This document shows, in pieces, positions 14,354 to 20,122 of a stretch of 20,449 nt of DNA. Below the pieces are notes generated by a model. That model ran no database searches. It saw only the letters and a list, made by a program, of their open reading frames with translations, and had not been told where the DNA came from. The stretch's first letter is position 1. Each line of letters opens with the position of its first letter. The translations under genes and the position numbers were made by a program. Origin of the DNA: Pseudomonadota bacterium (GTDB lineage Bacteria; Pseudomonadota; Gammaproteobacteria; Acidithiobacillales; Acidithiobacillaceae). The DNA lies in assembly GCA_021827445.1 (NCBI GenBank), contig JAKAVW010000017.1, positions 1 to 20,449 on the forward strand, given 5' to 3'.

Positions 14354-14563
14354 CTAGGGTGTACGCCCCAGTAGCAGTTCTATGCAGTGAATAGCCTTAA
14401 GCAGGTCTTGTTTGCCCCCCTTGCGCTTGTAACGCACGATATAGCGAATTGCCAAACTTTGGCAGTATCCGAGCCCATTAGCCTCACAGAAATCCACTGG
14501 CTGAATGGCCATTTCTCGGTAATGCGTACCGCCAACTTGTCGTAATTTCGCCTTCACAGACAT
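14354..14563 (-). CDS. DUF3310 family protein
   Basis: This encodes 69 residues. The pattern VGGTHYREMAIQPVDFCEAN, RYIVRYKRKGGKQDLLKA, HCIELLLG matches DUF3310, a small phage family of unknown biochemical role sometimes annotated as nucleotide-kinase-like. The members carry G-G-x-H-Y...I-Q-P and R-Y-x-x-R-Y-x-x-K-G. Full domain length is present. GAGG lies only one base before ATG 14563; the GTG two codons downstream (14557) has better spacing and could be the true start. DUF3310 genes are usually found in early nucleotide-metabolism regions; here it lies among late-strand genes. Confidence 0.8.
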   Translation of the reverse strand: MSVKAKLRQVGGTHYREMAIQPVDFCEANGLGYCQSLAIRYIVRYKRKGGKQDLLKAIHCIELLLGRTP

Positions 14564-14572
14564 ACCTCGTGT

Positions 14573-14860
14573 TTAGTCCATGGGATCTTGCGCGGTTAGC
14601 TTATGGAGCAGCATCGCAAGAGAGGAGCCGATCCATCCAGCCGTTCCATAGACCACAACGGCGATGCAGAATCCCGGCCAGTTTTTTTGCTGGAACAGTA
14701 CGAACGCAGAACCCCACAGGCCGAAGTCGCCGGCCGCCATAAGGTAGGAAAACAGTGGCAGCCGAAGCCACTGGTAGTGGATGACGTTTAGCTGCTGCCC
14801 AGCGCGGGCATAGACGCGCACCACAGCGATACCAAAGATGGTAGCGTATATCCAGATCAT
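14573..14860 (-). CDS. Small three-span membrane protein
   Basis: This encodes 95 residues. ATG 14860 overlaps the upstream stop as ATGA and has GGGAAG about 8 nt upstream, so the longer frame to 14938 is not used. Hydrophobic segments lie at about residues 2-17 (IWIYATIFGIAVVRVY), 36-58 (LFSYLMAAGDFGLWGSAFVLF) and 64-86 (GFCIAVVVYGTAGWIGSSLAML). The charged ends are short. No family recognised. It might affect the inner membrane during infection, together with the A1-like protein it is coupled to. In T5, A1 works at the membrane with A2, but no sequence similarity to A2 is claimed. Confidence 0.6.
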   Translation of the reverse strand: MIWIYATIFGIAVVRVYARAGQQLNVIHYQWLRLPLFSYLMAAGDFGLWGSAFVLFQQKNWPGFCIAVVVYGTAGWIGSSLAMLLHKLTAQDPMD

Positions 14861-16437
14861 GTGTGCCACTTCCCGTTCACAATGGTCACTAAGGTGCGTT
14901 TGCCGTTTGGATAGATGATGCAGTGAGTGTGGGCCCACGAAGACGGACCGTGGTTATATTCCAGATGCAGGCGAGAAGACGTCCCCACGCAGTACACGCC
15001 AGCCTGAATCGCTGGACTATGGTGGTGCCCGATCACCGACTTGGTGCCGATCTTGGTAAAGCCGCGCACGTTCCCTTTGGCACCGTTGAGACCCTGATCC
15101 CCATGGAATCCGACTTCTATATTGCAGATGCGGTAACTCTGATCGCGCACCAGAAAAATGGAGTTCTCATAGCAGCGCAGCTTGTGGCGAGCCCAATACT
15201 CGAATGGATCGAGGGTGACGGTACCACCATTCGTCATACGCGTATCGCTGAGCATGGCCAAGAAGGTGTGGGCCCAAAACAGTATGTTTTTTGGATCCGC
15301 TTTGGGATCCGTTTCCGCTACCCAACGCGCGAGCGCTTCCGTGTGGTTTGAGGCCACAAAGACATTCGTGGTATCTCGCGGCGCATGCTGGTCAATAAAC
15401 GCAAAGGTGGAATCCAAGAGTCGCTCCACGTTGTCCATGTCGGAGCGATACTTGGCGTAGGTGGTAAATACACGTCCATTGTGGTGGTGATTGCGCGCGT
15501 AAAAGTCGTGAGTGTCGTGCCACACAAGAACCTTGGGACGCAGCACCTTCACGATGCCCTGCGGACCAAATGTGGCGGAAACCACGGAGGGATCAATAAA
15601 CTCGACATGGCTGTCGCCCATCACCAGTGCAGCCGCCCGCGGGCTGCGACGCCTTCCTTGGGGAGTGTAGTAATAATCCAGGTCGTAAAAGCAACCATCG
15701 GAGGTGGCATTCAACTGTCGCGGGAAAAACAGGTCTCCGCAGCGCTCTACCACCACCGCGCCGTAGCTATGATGGAATTCGGCCTTTTTGCCAGCCTTGG
15801 CCGAGATGTAGTTCTTGCGCGTCACACAGCCCGTGGAATACAGCATCTTGGGTAATTTTGATTGAGGAGTGGGGACGGTCAGCATTTCCATGCGCGGATG
15901 GCCCACGACGACGCTCCGGGAACCGCTCATGGTTTCCAGCCCCGCAAGGGGACTGACGGCAGTCGGTTGAGTCTTGATGTCGGCCAGCACCGTCAGGTGC
16001 TTGTTGAGATCGAAGCGCTTATCCAGCAGGTAAGGCACTATCGTCGCGTCCCACCAGTCATCGTTCTGGGCACCGCGGCTCCAAAAACTGGTGGGATTGT
16101 GGTAACGCAATGGGATGACCACCAGCGTCGCATGCCGATACTTGCAATACTGCAGGAGGGTTTTAAAAACGGGATGGGGTTTCGTGGCATTCTGGGCGCA
16201 GGTAAAAACAAACACAGAACGACTGGGCGCGTCTGTGATTTTGCGATAGTACGCAGTAGTATCAAGTTGCGTCTCTTGGATGGGATCCATGTGGCGCTTG
16301 GCAAATGCCAGCCGATCACAGAATGTCGTGCGCGCGATTCCGGCTGTCCGGCACGCAGCGGCTATATTTCCACCGTGCTCGGCATACAGGCGCAGAGTCT
16401 GAGTGATGACCTTCCGAGACAGGGTGTGGGATGCCAT
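14857..16437 (-). CDS. T5 A1-like protein with metallophosphatase motifs and N-terminal HTH
   Basis: This encodes 526 residues. Residues 23-47 (GNIAAACRTAGIARTTFCDR) form a Fis-like helix-turn-helix. Residues about 70-520 match the phage A1-type family: HHSYGAVVVERCGDLFFPRQ (222-241), FYDLDYYYTPQG, GDSHVEFIDP (274-283), VWHDTHDFY (305-313), SNHTEAL (363-369), FHGDQG (444-449), GHHHSP (470-475) and WAHTH (501-505). The GDxH, NH and GHxH boxes resemble calcineurin-type metallophosphoesterases. In coliphage T5, A1 is pre-early and needed for host DNA breakdown and for the second step of DNA transfer. The start at ATG 16437 has TGAGG about 10 nt upstream. Enzymatic activity is inferred, and the expression time in this late-strand position is uncertain. 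Confidence 0.75.
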   Translation of the reverse strand: MASHTLSRKVITQTLRLYAEHGGNIAAACRTAGIARTTFCDRLAFAKRHMDPIQETQLDTTAYYRKITDAPSRSVFVFTCAQNATKPHPVFKTLLQYCKYRHATLVVIPLRYHNPTSFWSRGAQNDDWWDATIVPYLLDKRFDLNKHLTVLADIKTQPTAVSPLAGLETMSGSRSVVVGHPRMEMLTVPTPQSKLPKMLYSTGCVTRKNYISAKAGKKAEFHHSYGAVVVERCGDLFFPRQLNATSDGCFYDLDYYYTPQGRRRSPRAAALVMGDSHVEFIDPSVVSATFGPQGIVKVLRPKVLVWHDTHDFYARNHHHNGRVFTTYAKYRSDMDNVERLLDSTFAFIDQHAPRDTTNVFVASNHTEALARWVAETDPKADPKNILFWAHTFLAMLSDTRMTNGGTVTLDPFEYWARHKLRCYENSIFLVRDQSYRICNIEVGFHGDQGLNGAKGNVRGFTKIGTKSVIGHHHSPAIQAGVYCVGTSSRLHLEYNHGPSSWAHTHCIIYPNGKRTLVTIVNGKWHT

Positions 16438-16486
16438 GGATATTCAACCTCACTGATTAGGACGATAGGTTTGTGCCCATCTACAC

Positions 16487-16810
16487 TCAGCGACCATCCC
16501 GGATCAATCTTTCCAGGTGGCTCAGCAGCCCTGGGTTATCACAAAAAACTGCGGTCAAGCCCGTAGCGAGTGCTGTGACGGCGCGTTCCTCACTCACGCG
16601 GGCCCTAAGCTTGTGCTGGTCCCACACTGCGTGCAGTATTTCGTGGAGTAGCGTGTCGGCACGATCAAAGTCTGACTGACTGTCGTCCACCACAATCGAG
16701 CGCGTAGTGAAGAACAGGCGTCCAAGATTGTGTGGCAGCAGACGCCGATAACGCACCTTGTACTTGGCGCGACCAATCTTGAGCGCGACAATGGGACGCG
16801 CTGCGCTCAC
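16487..16810 (-). CDS. Small zinc metallopeptidase-like protein (HEILH motif)
   Basis: This encodes 107 residues from a GTG start at 16810 that overlaps the upstream stop as GTGA. Residues 55-59 are HEILH (DTLLHEILHAVWDQH), the HExxH zincin zinc-binding site. A downstream Glu in VSEERAVTALATGL (about residue 74) could be the third ligand. The N-terminal 40 residues look like a beta sheet (KIGRAKYKVRYRRL, FFTTRSIVVDD), as in compact SprT/ImmA-like phage peptidases. Family substrates include repressors and DNA-protein crosslinks, but this member's target is unknown. It lies in the late-strand accessory block before the A1-like gene. Confidence 0.7.
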   Translation of the reverse strand: MSAARPIVALKIGRAKYKVRYRRLLPHNLGRLFFTTRSIVVDDSQSDFDRADTLLHEILHAVWDQHKLRARVSEERAVTALATGLTAVFCDNPGLLSHLERLIRDGR

Positions 16811-17205
16811 GTGGAGCAGAGATAGAGCTCAAGCGCGGCCACATCAGAACCTTCCACAATGCGATGTGGGCCACTCACCGGACCGAAGGCGGCTTTGGGA
16901 GCACGCGTAAACTTCACACTCCTGAATTTGTACTCGTGGTCATGGCAATCAATGGCCACCTGGAAATACGCTGGTGGTTGTCCAGCCCTATCTTCGCGCA
17001 CTAACGCCAGCTCACCGAGCGCAAAGGATTGCACTGTCGTGGGTGCGTAGTACTCATCGGTGGAGACGCCCTTGGCGCCCACAAACGTTCCCACCTGTAC
17101 CCAATCGGCAGCATGAGCCCCAATAGGAAAGGCGGTATACAGAAGCATGGCGATCGAGAACAGGGCCGTGGTGTAGAACCTGATGTCGGGTAAACGCGGA
17201 CGCAT
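16807..17205 (-). CDS. Secreted protein, possibly surface-adhesin E-like
   Basis: This encodes 132 residues. It has a signal peptide with a basic start (MRPRLPDIRF), a hydrophobic core (TTALFSIAMLLYTAFPIG) and a probable cut after AHA (about residue 32). The mature part begins ADWVQVGTF and contains DEYYAPTTVQ, a single mid-chain Cys in VAIDCHDHEYKFRSVKF (residue 88) and a C-terminal Cys (LYLCST). This layout resembles small periplasmic beta-proteins of the surface-adhesin E type, with an early W-V and a late D-C motif. The family link is tentative. GGAG lies about 8 nt before ATG 17205. Its place directly after the spanins suggests an envelope function. Confidence 0.55.
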   Translation of the reverse strand: MRPRLPDIRFYTTALFSIAMLLYTAFPIGAHAADWVQVGTFVGAKGVSTDEYYAPTTVQSFALGELALVREDRAGQPPAYFQVAIDCHDHEYKFRSVKFTRAPKAAFGPVSGPHRIVEGSDVAALELYLCST

Positions 17206-17210
17206 GGTGA

Positions 17211-17519
17211 TTACTCCGGGTGTGGGATGGGGATGGAGGGAGCGCCGTTTTTGGCGCGGGCACGCGCGAGTTGTTTGTTGCAGTTCTTGAGATCCTGCAT
17301 AGCCGCCTGGTCATGCAGCAGAAGATCGCCGTTCACGATTGGCTTGCCGACCGGAACCATGCACGGCTCAAGGTCGGCCGCTGGAATCGGGAGGTACCGT
17401 ATTTCCGGCACACGCACGATTGAAGGCGGTAGGGCGACCGGTGTAGAGGCACATGCGGCTAACAATGTCGCCAGGAATAGGCTCAGTAAGCCATTTATTT
17501 TCAGGAGTGCCTTTCGCAT
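17211..17519 (-). CDS. Rz1: Rz1-like outer-membrane spanin lipoprotein
   Basis: This encodes 102 residues. It begins inside the Rz gene in another frame and runs beyond it (152-nt overlap). ATG 17519 is preferred over ATG 17525 because AGAGG then has a 9-nt spacing. The signal INGLLSLFLATLLAAC carries a lipobox (LAAC). The mature part starts with the Pro-containing ASTPVALPPSIVRVPEIRYL typical of Rz1, followed by a longer C-terminal helix (QDLKNCNKQLARARAKNG). It is longer than lambda Rz1 (60 residues). Family knowledge: Rz1 is lipidated in the outer membrane and joins Rz through the periplasm to fuse the membranes in the last step of lysis. Confidence 0.85.
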   Translation of the reverse strand: MRKALLKINGLLSLFLATLLAACASTPVALPPSIVRVPEIRYLPIPAADLEPCMVPVGKPIVNGDLLLHDQAAMQDLKNCNKQLARARAKNGAPSIPIPHPE

Positions 17520-17832
17520 ACGCATATACCTCTGATTTGAGCCGCGAGAGCGCGGCATGGGCGGATTGAAGATCGTTGGCACGCGCAGCAGCCGCGGCAT
17601 TCGCAGCCTGCACAGCCGCTTCCGCTTGTGCGAGCGCGACGGCATCAGCCTGCTGTTGAACTTGCGCGGCTTTTTGGGAAGCACTGGCTGTCTGTGTGGC
17701 TATGGACGCGCGTAACGCATTGACCTCGGCCGTCCCTGCCAAGCTGCCTTCGTGATGCCCAACCATGAAGCCGCCAACCAACATGAGCATCACAACAAAA
17801 CCATAGGCGAGATACTTATAGAGGAAGTTCAT
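17368..17832 (-). CDS. Rz: Rz-like inner-membrane spanin
   Basis: This encodes 154 residues from ATG 17832; the frame is open upstream to 18093 but that part is not coding. One N-terminal membrane anchor (residues 8-24, LAYGFVVMLMLVGGFMVG) is followed by a long Ala/Gln-rich coiled coil (about 35-110: ATQTASASQKAAQVQQQADA and on) and a C-terminal domain ending in Pro/Gly-rich sequence. This type II topology plus the embedded Rz1 lipoprotein frame identifies an i-spanin. It spans the periplasm from the inner membrane to meet Rz1. It follows the holin-like gene by 16 nt. Confidence 0.85.
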   Translation of the reverse strand: MNFLYKYLAYGFVVMLMLVGGFMVGHHEGSLAGTAEVNALRASIATQTASASQKAAQVQQQADAVALAQAEAAVQAANAAAAARANDLQSAHAALSRLKSEVYAYAKGTPENKWLTEPIPGDIVSRMCLYTGRPTAFNRACAGNTVPPDSSGRP

Positions 17833-17848
17833 GGCAATTACCGCCTCT

Positions 17849-18142
17849 CTATTTGCTGGCGTAGTTGTGAGCCAGAATGAAAACACCCGCGCCTCCACAG
17901 ACGGCCGATAAGCCGCCGCCGAATGCGCCGGCGTCGAATGTTTGCTTGAGCGCAATGAGCGCCCAGCCCTGCAAAAAGAGATAGCCGAGGATGGAAACAG
18001 CCCCCAGAACGCGCGAAAGGTCGGTAGTGCCATCGGCTTGCACAAACAGCCGTCCCTGGGCCAGTCCACGGAGGGGAGCAACCGTGAAGCCACGCACCAT
18101 ACTGATACAACTGCCGATCATTGACTGGATGCGCTCGAACAT
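17849..18142 (-). CDS. Small holin-like two-span membrane protein
   Basis: This encodes 97 residues. ATG 18142 is chosen over an in-frame GTG at 18154, which has no ribosome site; GGGA lies upstream of the ATG. Two hydrophobic segments, about residues 46-64 (RVLGAVSILGYLFLQGWALI) and 74-93 (GAFGGGLSAVCGGAGVFILA), have a short hydrophilic loop and a short charged end (HNYASK). Size, two spans and the position directly before Rz/Rz1 fit a class II-type holin, which opens the inner membrane to end the infection. No diagnostic sequence motif is seen, and other membrane proteins in this block compete for the role. Confidence 0.5.
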   Translation of the reverse strand: MFERIQSMIGSCISMVRGFTVAPLRGLAQGRLFVQADGTTDLSRVLGAVSILGYLFLQGWALIALKQTFDAGAFGGGLSAVCGGAGVFILAHNYASK

Positions 18143-18334
18143 GCCGAATCCCACTCAGACAAAATGTCCCATTGACGGTAACACAGCCAGTTCAAATGGG
18201 TGACAATGTGTGACCTTCGGCTAGCACCACTTCCATTTTTATAAACTGAGCTCTCTATAAGGCCCGTCGGCCACAACAGTCTTATAGCTGTGGCTGTACA
18301 CCATGCGTTCGGAACGCATTTCGTGCCCTGGTGT
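18143..18334. other. 192-bp non-coding gap in the late region with layered inverted repeats
   Basis: No plausible gene is seen. Near the holin-like start, two interleaved pairs occur: CCCATT (18168-18173) with AATGGG (18195-18200), and GGTAACACA (18177-18185) with TGTGTGACC (18207-18215, one mismatch), an order compatible with a pseudoknot. Further on, CTATAAG (18255-18261) pairs with CTTATAG (18281-18287) around a GGCCCGTCGGCC hairpin. ACACCA (18298-18303) pairs with TGGTGT (18329-18334) around repeat copy 3. No T-tract follows any stem on the minus strand, so an intrinsic terminator is not clear. No convincing promoter was found. Confidence 0.5.
18303..18323 (+). repeat. Dispersed palindromic repeat, copy 3 (intergenic)
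   Basis: The palindrome is at 18303-18319 and is followed by TTCG, identical over 21 bp to copies 1 and 2 and in the same orientation. It starts 12 bp beyond the stop of the six-span membrane gene (18335-18871). It is enclosed by an outer stem, ACACCA with TGGTGT, that the coding copies do not have. Confidence 0.85.
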
Positions 18335-18871
18335 CTATCTGAGTAGGCATCCGAACCAAGTCAGGATCAGGGCCGTGTAGGACCATTCCAAGAGGGTGGT
18401 CTGGGAGCTCTTCAGCAGCGTGAAGCCGACGGCGAGGATAATGGCCGCCCAAGGGGCCCAGACGAAACCCAACCCGAGGGGAGAATGGAGTTCTGCGAAT
18501 GTGAGGGCACCAAAGGCGATCGCAGCACTCAGCAGATGCGCATCCTCAAAGTCAGCGTAAAGCGTACTACTCCCGGAATCGAGTTGTGCCCATTTCGTGC
18601 CGACTACCCCCATCAGCGCGACCGCAGCGCTCCACAGCGGTAGATGCCACGTCCAGAGGGGTCCGGGCGCCCAATGCGCCAGGAGCAGGAGTGAGCCCAT
18701 GAGGGCTGCGAAACCGAGGCTCGTCAGCCACCCATACGAACCCGTGATATACGACGATATGGGCTGCGTCAGCGGTTTCACGGTCTTCCTGCGCAAGAAC
18801 AGGGCGGAAAGCAGCGCGCCAATGAATGCGGCCACGCCGGTTACAATCAGGGTGCGGATGAGGGTGTTCAT
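18335..18871 (-). CDS. Six-span membrane protein (DUF998-like)
   Basis: This encodes 178 residues. ATG 18871 overlaps the endolysin stop as ATGA, so the in-frame extension to 18916 is not used. Six hydrophobic segments can be traced, among them TLIVTGVAAFIGALLSALFL, FAALMGSLLLLAHWAPG, LPLWSAAVALMGVVG, HLLSAAIAFGALTFAEL, WAPWAAIILAVGFTLL and YTALILTWFGCLL. The histidine-led segment DFEDAHLLSAAIAFGALTFA resembles the DUF998 family of uncharacterised membrane proteins. The coupling to the endolysin suggests a lysis or superinfection function, but the span count is high for a holin. The family link is tentative. Confidence 0.55.
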   Translation of the reverse strand: MNTLIRTLIVTGVAAFIGALLSALFLRRKTVKPLTQPISSYITGSYGWLTSLGFAALMGSLLLLAHWAPGPLWTWHLPLWSAAVALMGVVGTKWAQLDSGSSTLYADFEDAHLLSAAIAFGALTFAELHSPLGLGFVWAPWAAIILAVGFTLLKSSQTTLLEWSYTALILTWFGCLLR

Positions 18872-19383
18872 AGTGTCTCCACGTAAGCATTGAGGCGATC
18901 GACGCGATTCAACCATCCAGTCAGAAATGCACGTTGCGAGGGATGGGCGCTGGCATCATCGAGGTACCATTGGCGCCGTTCCTTGTTGAGTGCCTCCCAG
19001 AGGTCATACTGGTCTGCGCGCGCCACAGTACGCCGCGTTTCGGGACCGTAGATGCCGTCATCGTCCAGTCCAAGCGTCTCTTGGAGGGTGCGGATGGCGC
19101 CAGGAGGGCCATGATTCACAGCCCAGTCGAACATGCACACCCCAAGCTGCGTACTCATCTCGTTGCAATGCGCGGGGAGCCAAAAGAGCTTGAAATAGCA
19201 ATCCCGCACCTCCGGGTCCGTGATCAGCGCCACATCCTGCTGGGATTGGTGCACCAGAGCGCGATAGGTGTCGTACGTAGCCTGCGTGATGCCATGATCG
19301 GTGACTCCGCCATGGTCGTTGGGTTGATTGCTGTAACCACCTTCTGCCACCAGTGTGAATTGCAATGCTTGCGGATAACTCAT
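18868..19383 (-). CDS. GH108 N-acetylmuramidase-type endolysin
   Basis: This encodes 171 residues. The start ATG 19383 has GAGGAG 8 nt upstream and overlaps the upstream stop as ATGA. The N-terminus LQFTLVAEGGYSNQPNDHGG, then VTDHGITQATYD, is the GH108 signature with catalytic Glu14 in EGGY. FKLFWLPAHCNEMSTQLGVC, then MFDWAVNHGPPGAIRTLQ, and LDDDGIYGPETRRTV mark the peptidoglycan-binding-3 part that follows in this family. The length is typical for the family. It cleaves the glycan backbone of peptidoglycan. No signal peptide or SAR anchor is seen, so it needs a holin to cross the inner membrane. Confidence 0.9.
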   Translation of the reverse strand: MSYPQALQFTLVAEGGYSNQPNDHGGVTDHGITQATYDTYRALVHQSQQDVALITDPEVRDCYFKLFWLPAHCNEMSTQLGVCMFDWAVNHGPPGAIRTLQETLGLDDDGIYGPETRRTVARADQYDLWEALNKERRQWYLDDASAHPSQRAFLTGWLNRVDRLNAYVETL

Positions 19384-19685
19384 GGGTTTCTCTCCTCGGA
19401 TGCATGTTCCTTTTGATGGGCCAGAAGCAGATCGCGGATGGCCTCACTGAGGTCCGCGATGTATTGGAGCTGTCGTTTCTGCAATTCCTCGCTGCGTTCG
19501 AGCGCGATATAGAGAATCGCGCCCCCCAGCGTGGCTTCGACAGACAGTGTGAGATTGAGGGCGCCGAAGTCGCGGTCCACCCCAAAGACAAAGTGCAGAG
19601 CCAACCACACAGCCACGAGCGCCACCAGGGCGCTCAGGAATGCGCGACTCCGGCGGAACCGCGCGTAGAGGGTTTCCAGGTCCAC
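19380..19685 (-). CDS. Two-span membrane protein with helical tail (DUF1003-like)
   Basis: This encodes 101 residues from GTG 19685, three bases after the upstream stop, with GGTGA before it. Hydrophobic segments lie at about residues 15-35 (AFLSALVALVAVWLALHFVF) and 42-60 (ALNLTLSVEATLGGAILYI), followed by a charged helix (LERSEELQKRQLQYIADLSE, then AIRDLL). LNLTLSVEATLGGAILYIAL, then ER, resembles the core of DUF1003 membrane proteins (LNLxLSxxAxxxxPxIL), though it is shorter. It sits directly upstream of the endolysin, so it is a holin or anti-holin candidate. Function not proven. Confidence 0.5.
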   Translation of the reverse strand: MDLETLYARFRRSRAFLSALVALVAVWLALHFVFGVDRDFGALNLTLSVEATLGGAILYIALERSEELQKRQLQYIADLSEAIRDLLLAHQKEHASEERNP

Positions 19686-19688
19686 GGC

Positions 19689-20078
19689 TCACCAGAAGGG
19701 AGCCAGATGCGGCCAGAGCGTCGCCGTGATACCGCTGGCAGCCAGTAATGCCGTGATGACTGCGCAGATCGCCATGATCCAATGGGCGCGCTTGGTAGCC
19801 TCCGCGGCATTCACTTGCGCCTGCGTCATGGCGACCACCGCATACTCGGGGGCCGTATTTAATGCATCCCGCAGGATGCCGTTGATGGCCGTCTGCGTCT
19901 CCGTGCCGACCGCGAGCACGTCTTCCTTGGTAGCCGTTTTCGCGAGGGCCACGCGGATCTCATTGACATTGTGTTCCAGCTTGTCAATGTGTAGTTGGTG
20001 ACGACCCAGGAGCTGCCGGTGCTCCTGTTGTTCCTGTTCGATGCGGTCCACGCGCACCTTGATATTTTTGACTGGCAT
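19689..20078 (-). CDS. Coiled-coil protein with C-terminal membrane anchor (XhlA-like layout)
   Basis: This encodes 129 residues. ATG 20078 has GGAG 9 nt upstream; the longer frame to 20351 is not supported. Residues 5-60 are strongly helical and charged (KVRVDRIEQEQQEHRQLLGR, DKLEHNVNEIRVAL) and probably form a coiled coil. A single membrane segment lies at about residues 100-122 (WIMAICAVITALLAASGITAT), very near the C-terminus. This layout resembles XhlA-type hemolysin proteins that assist holins. The neighbour is a second small membrane protein and then the endolysin, so a part in lysis timing is plausible. No sequence-level proof. Confidence 0.5.
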   Translation of the reverse strand: MPVKNIKVRVDRIEQEQQEHRQLLGRHQLHIDKLEHNVNEIRVALAKTATKEDVLAVGTETQTAINGILRDALNTAPEYAVVAMTQAQVNAAEATKRAHWIMAICAVITALLAASGITATLWPHLAPFW

Positions 20079-20122
20079 CGTCGTTGACTCCGGGTTAGGG
20101 TAAAAAGACTTCCATTTTGGAA

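Noticed and set aside
17833..18093. Upstream in-frame extension of Rz
   Set aside because: It would overlap the holin-like gene and put 87 residues before the membrane anchor, which no spanin has.
18186..18203. Minus-strand promoter for the holin-like gene (TTGTCA then TGTTAC at 17-bp spacing)
   Set aside because: The -10 match is poor and the site falls within the interleaved repeats. Not enough to call.
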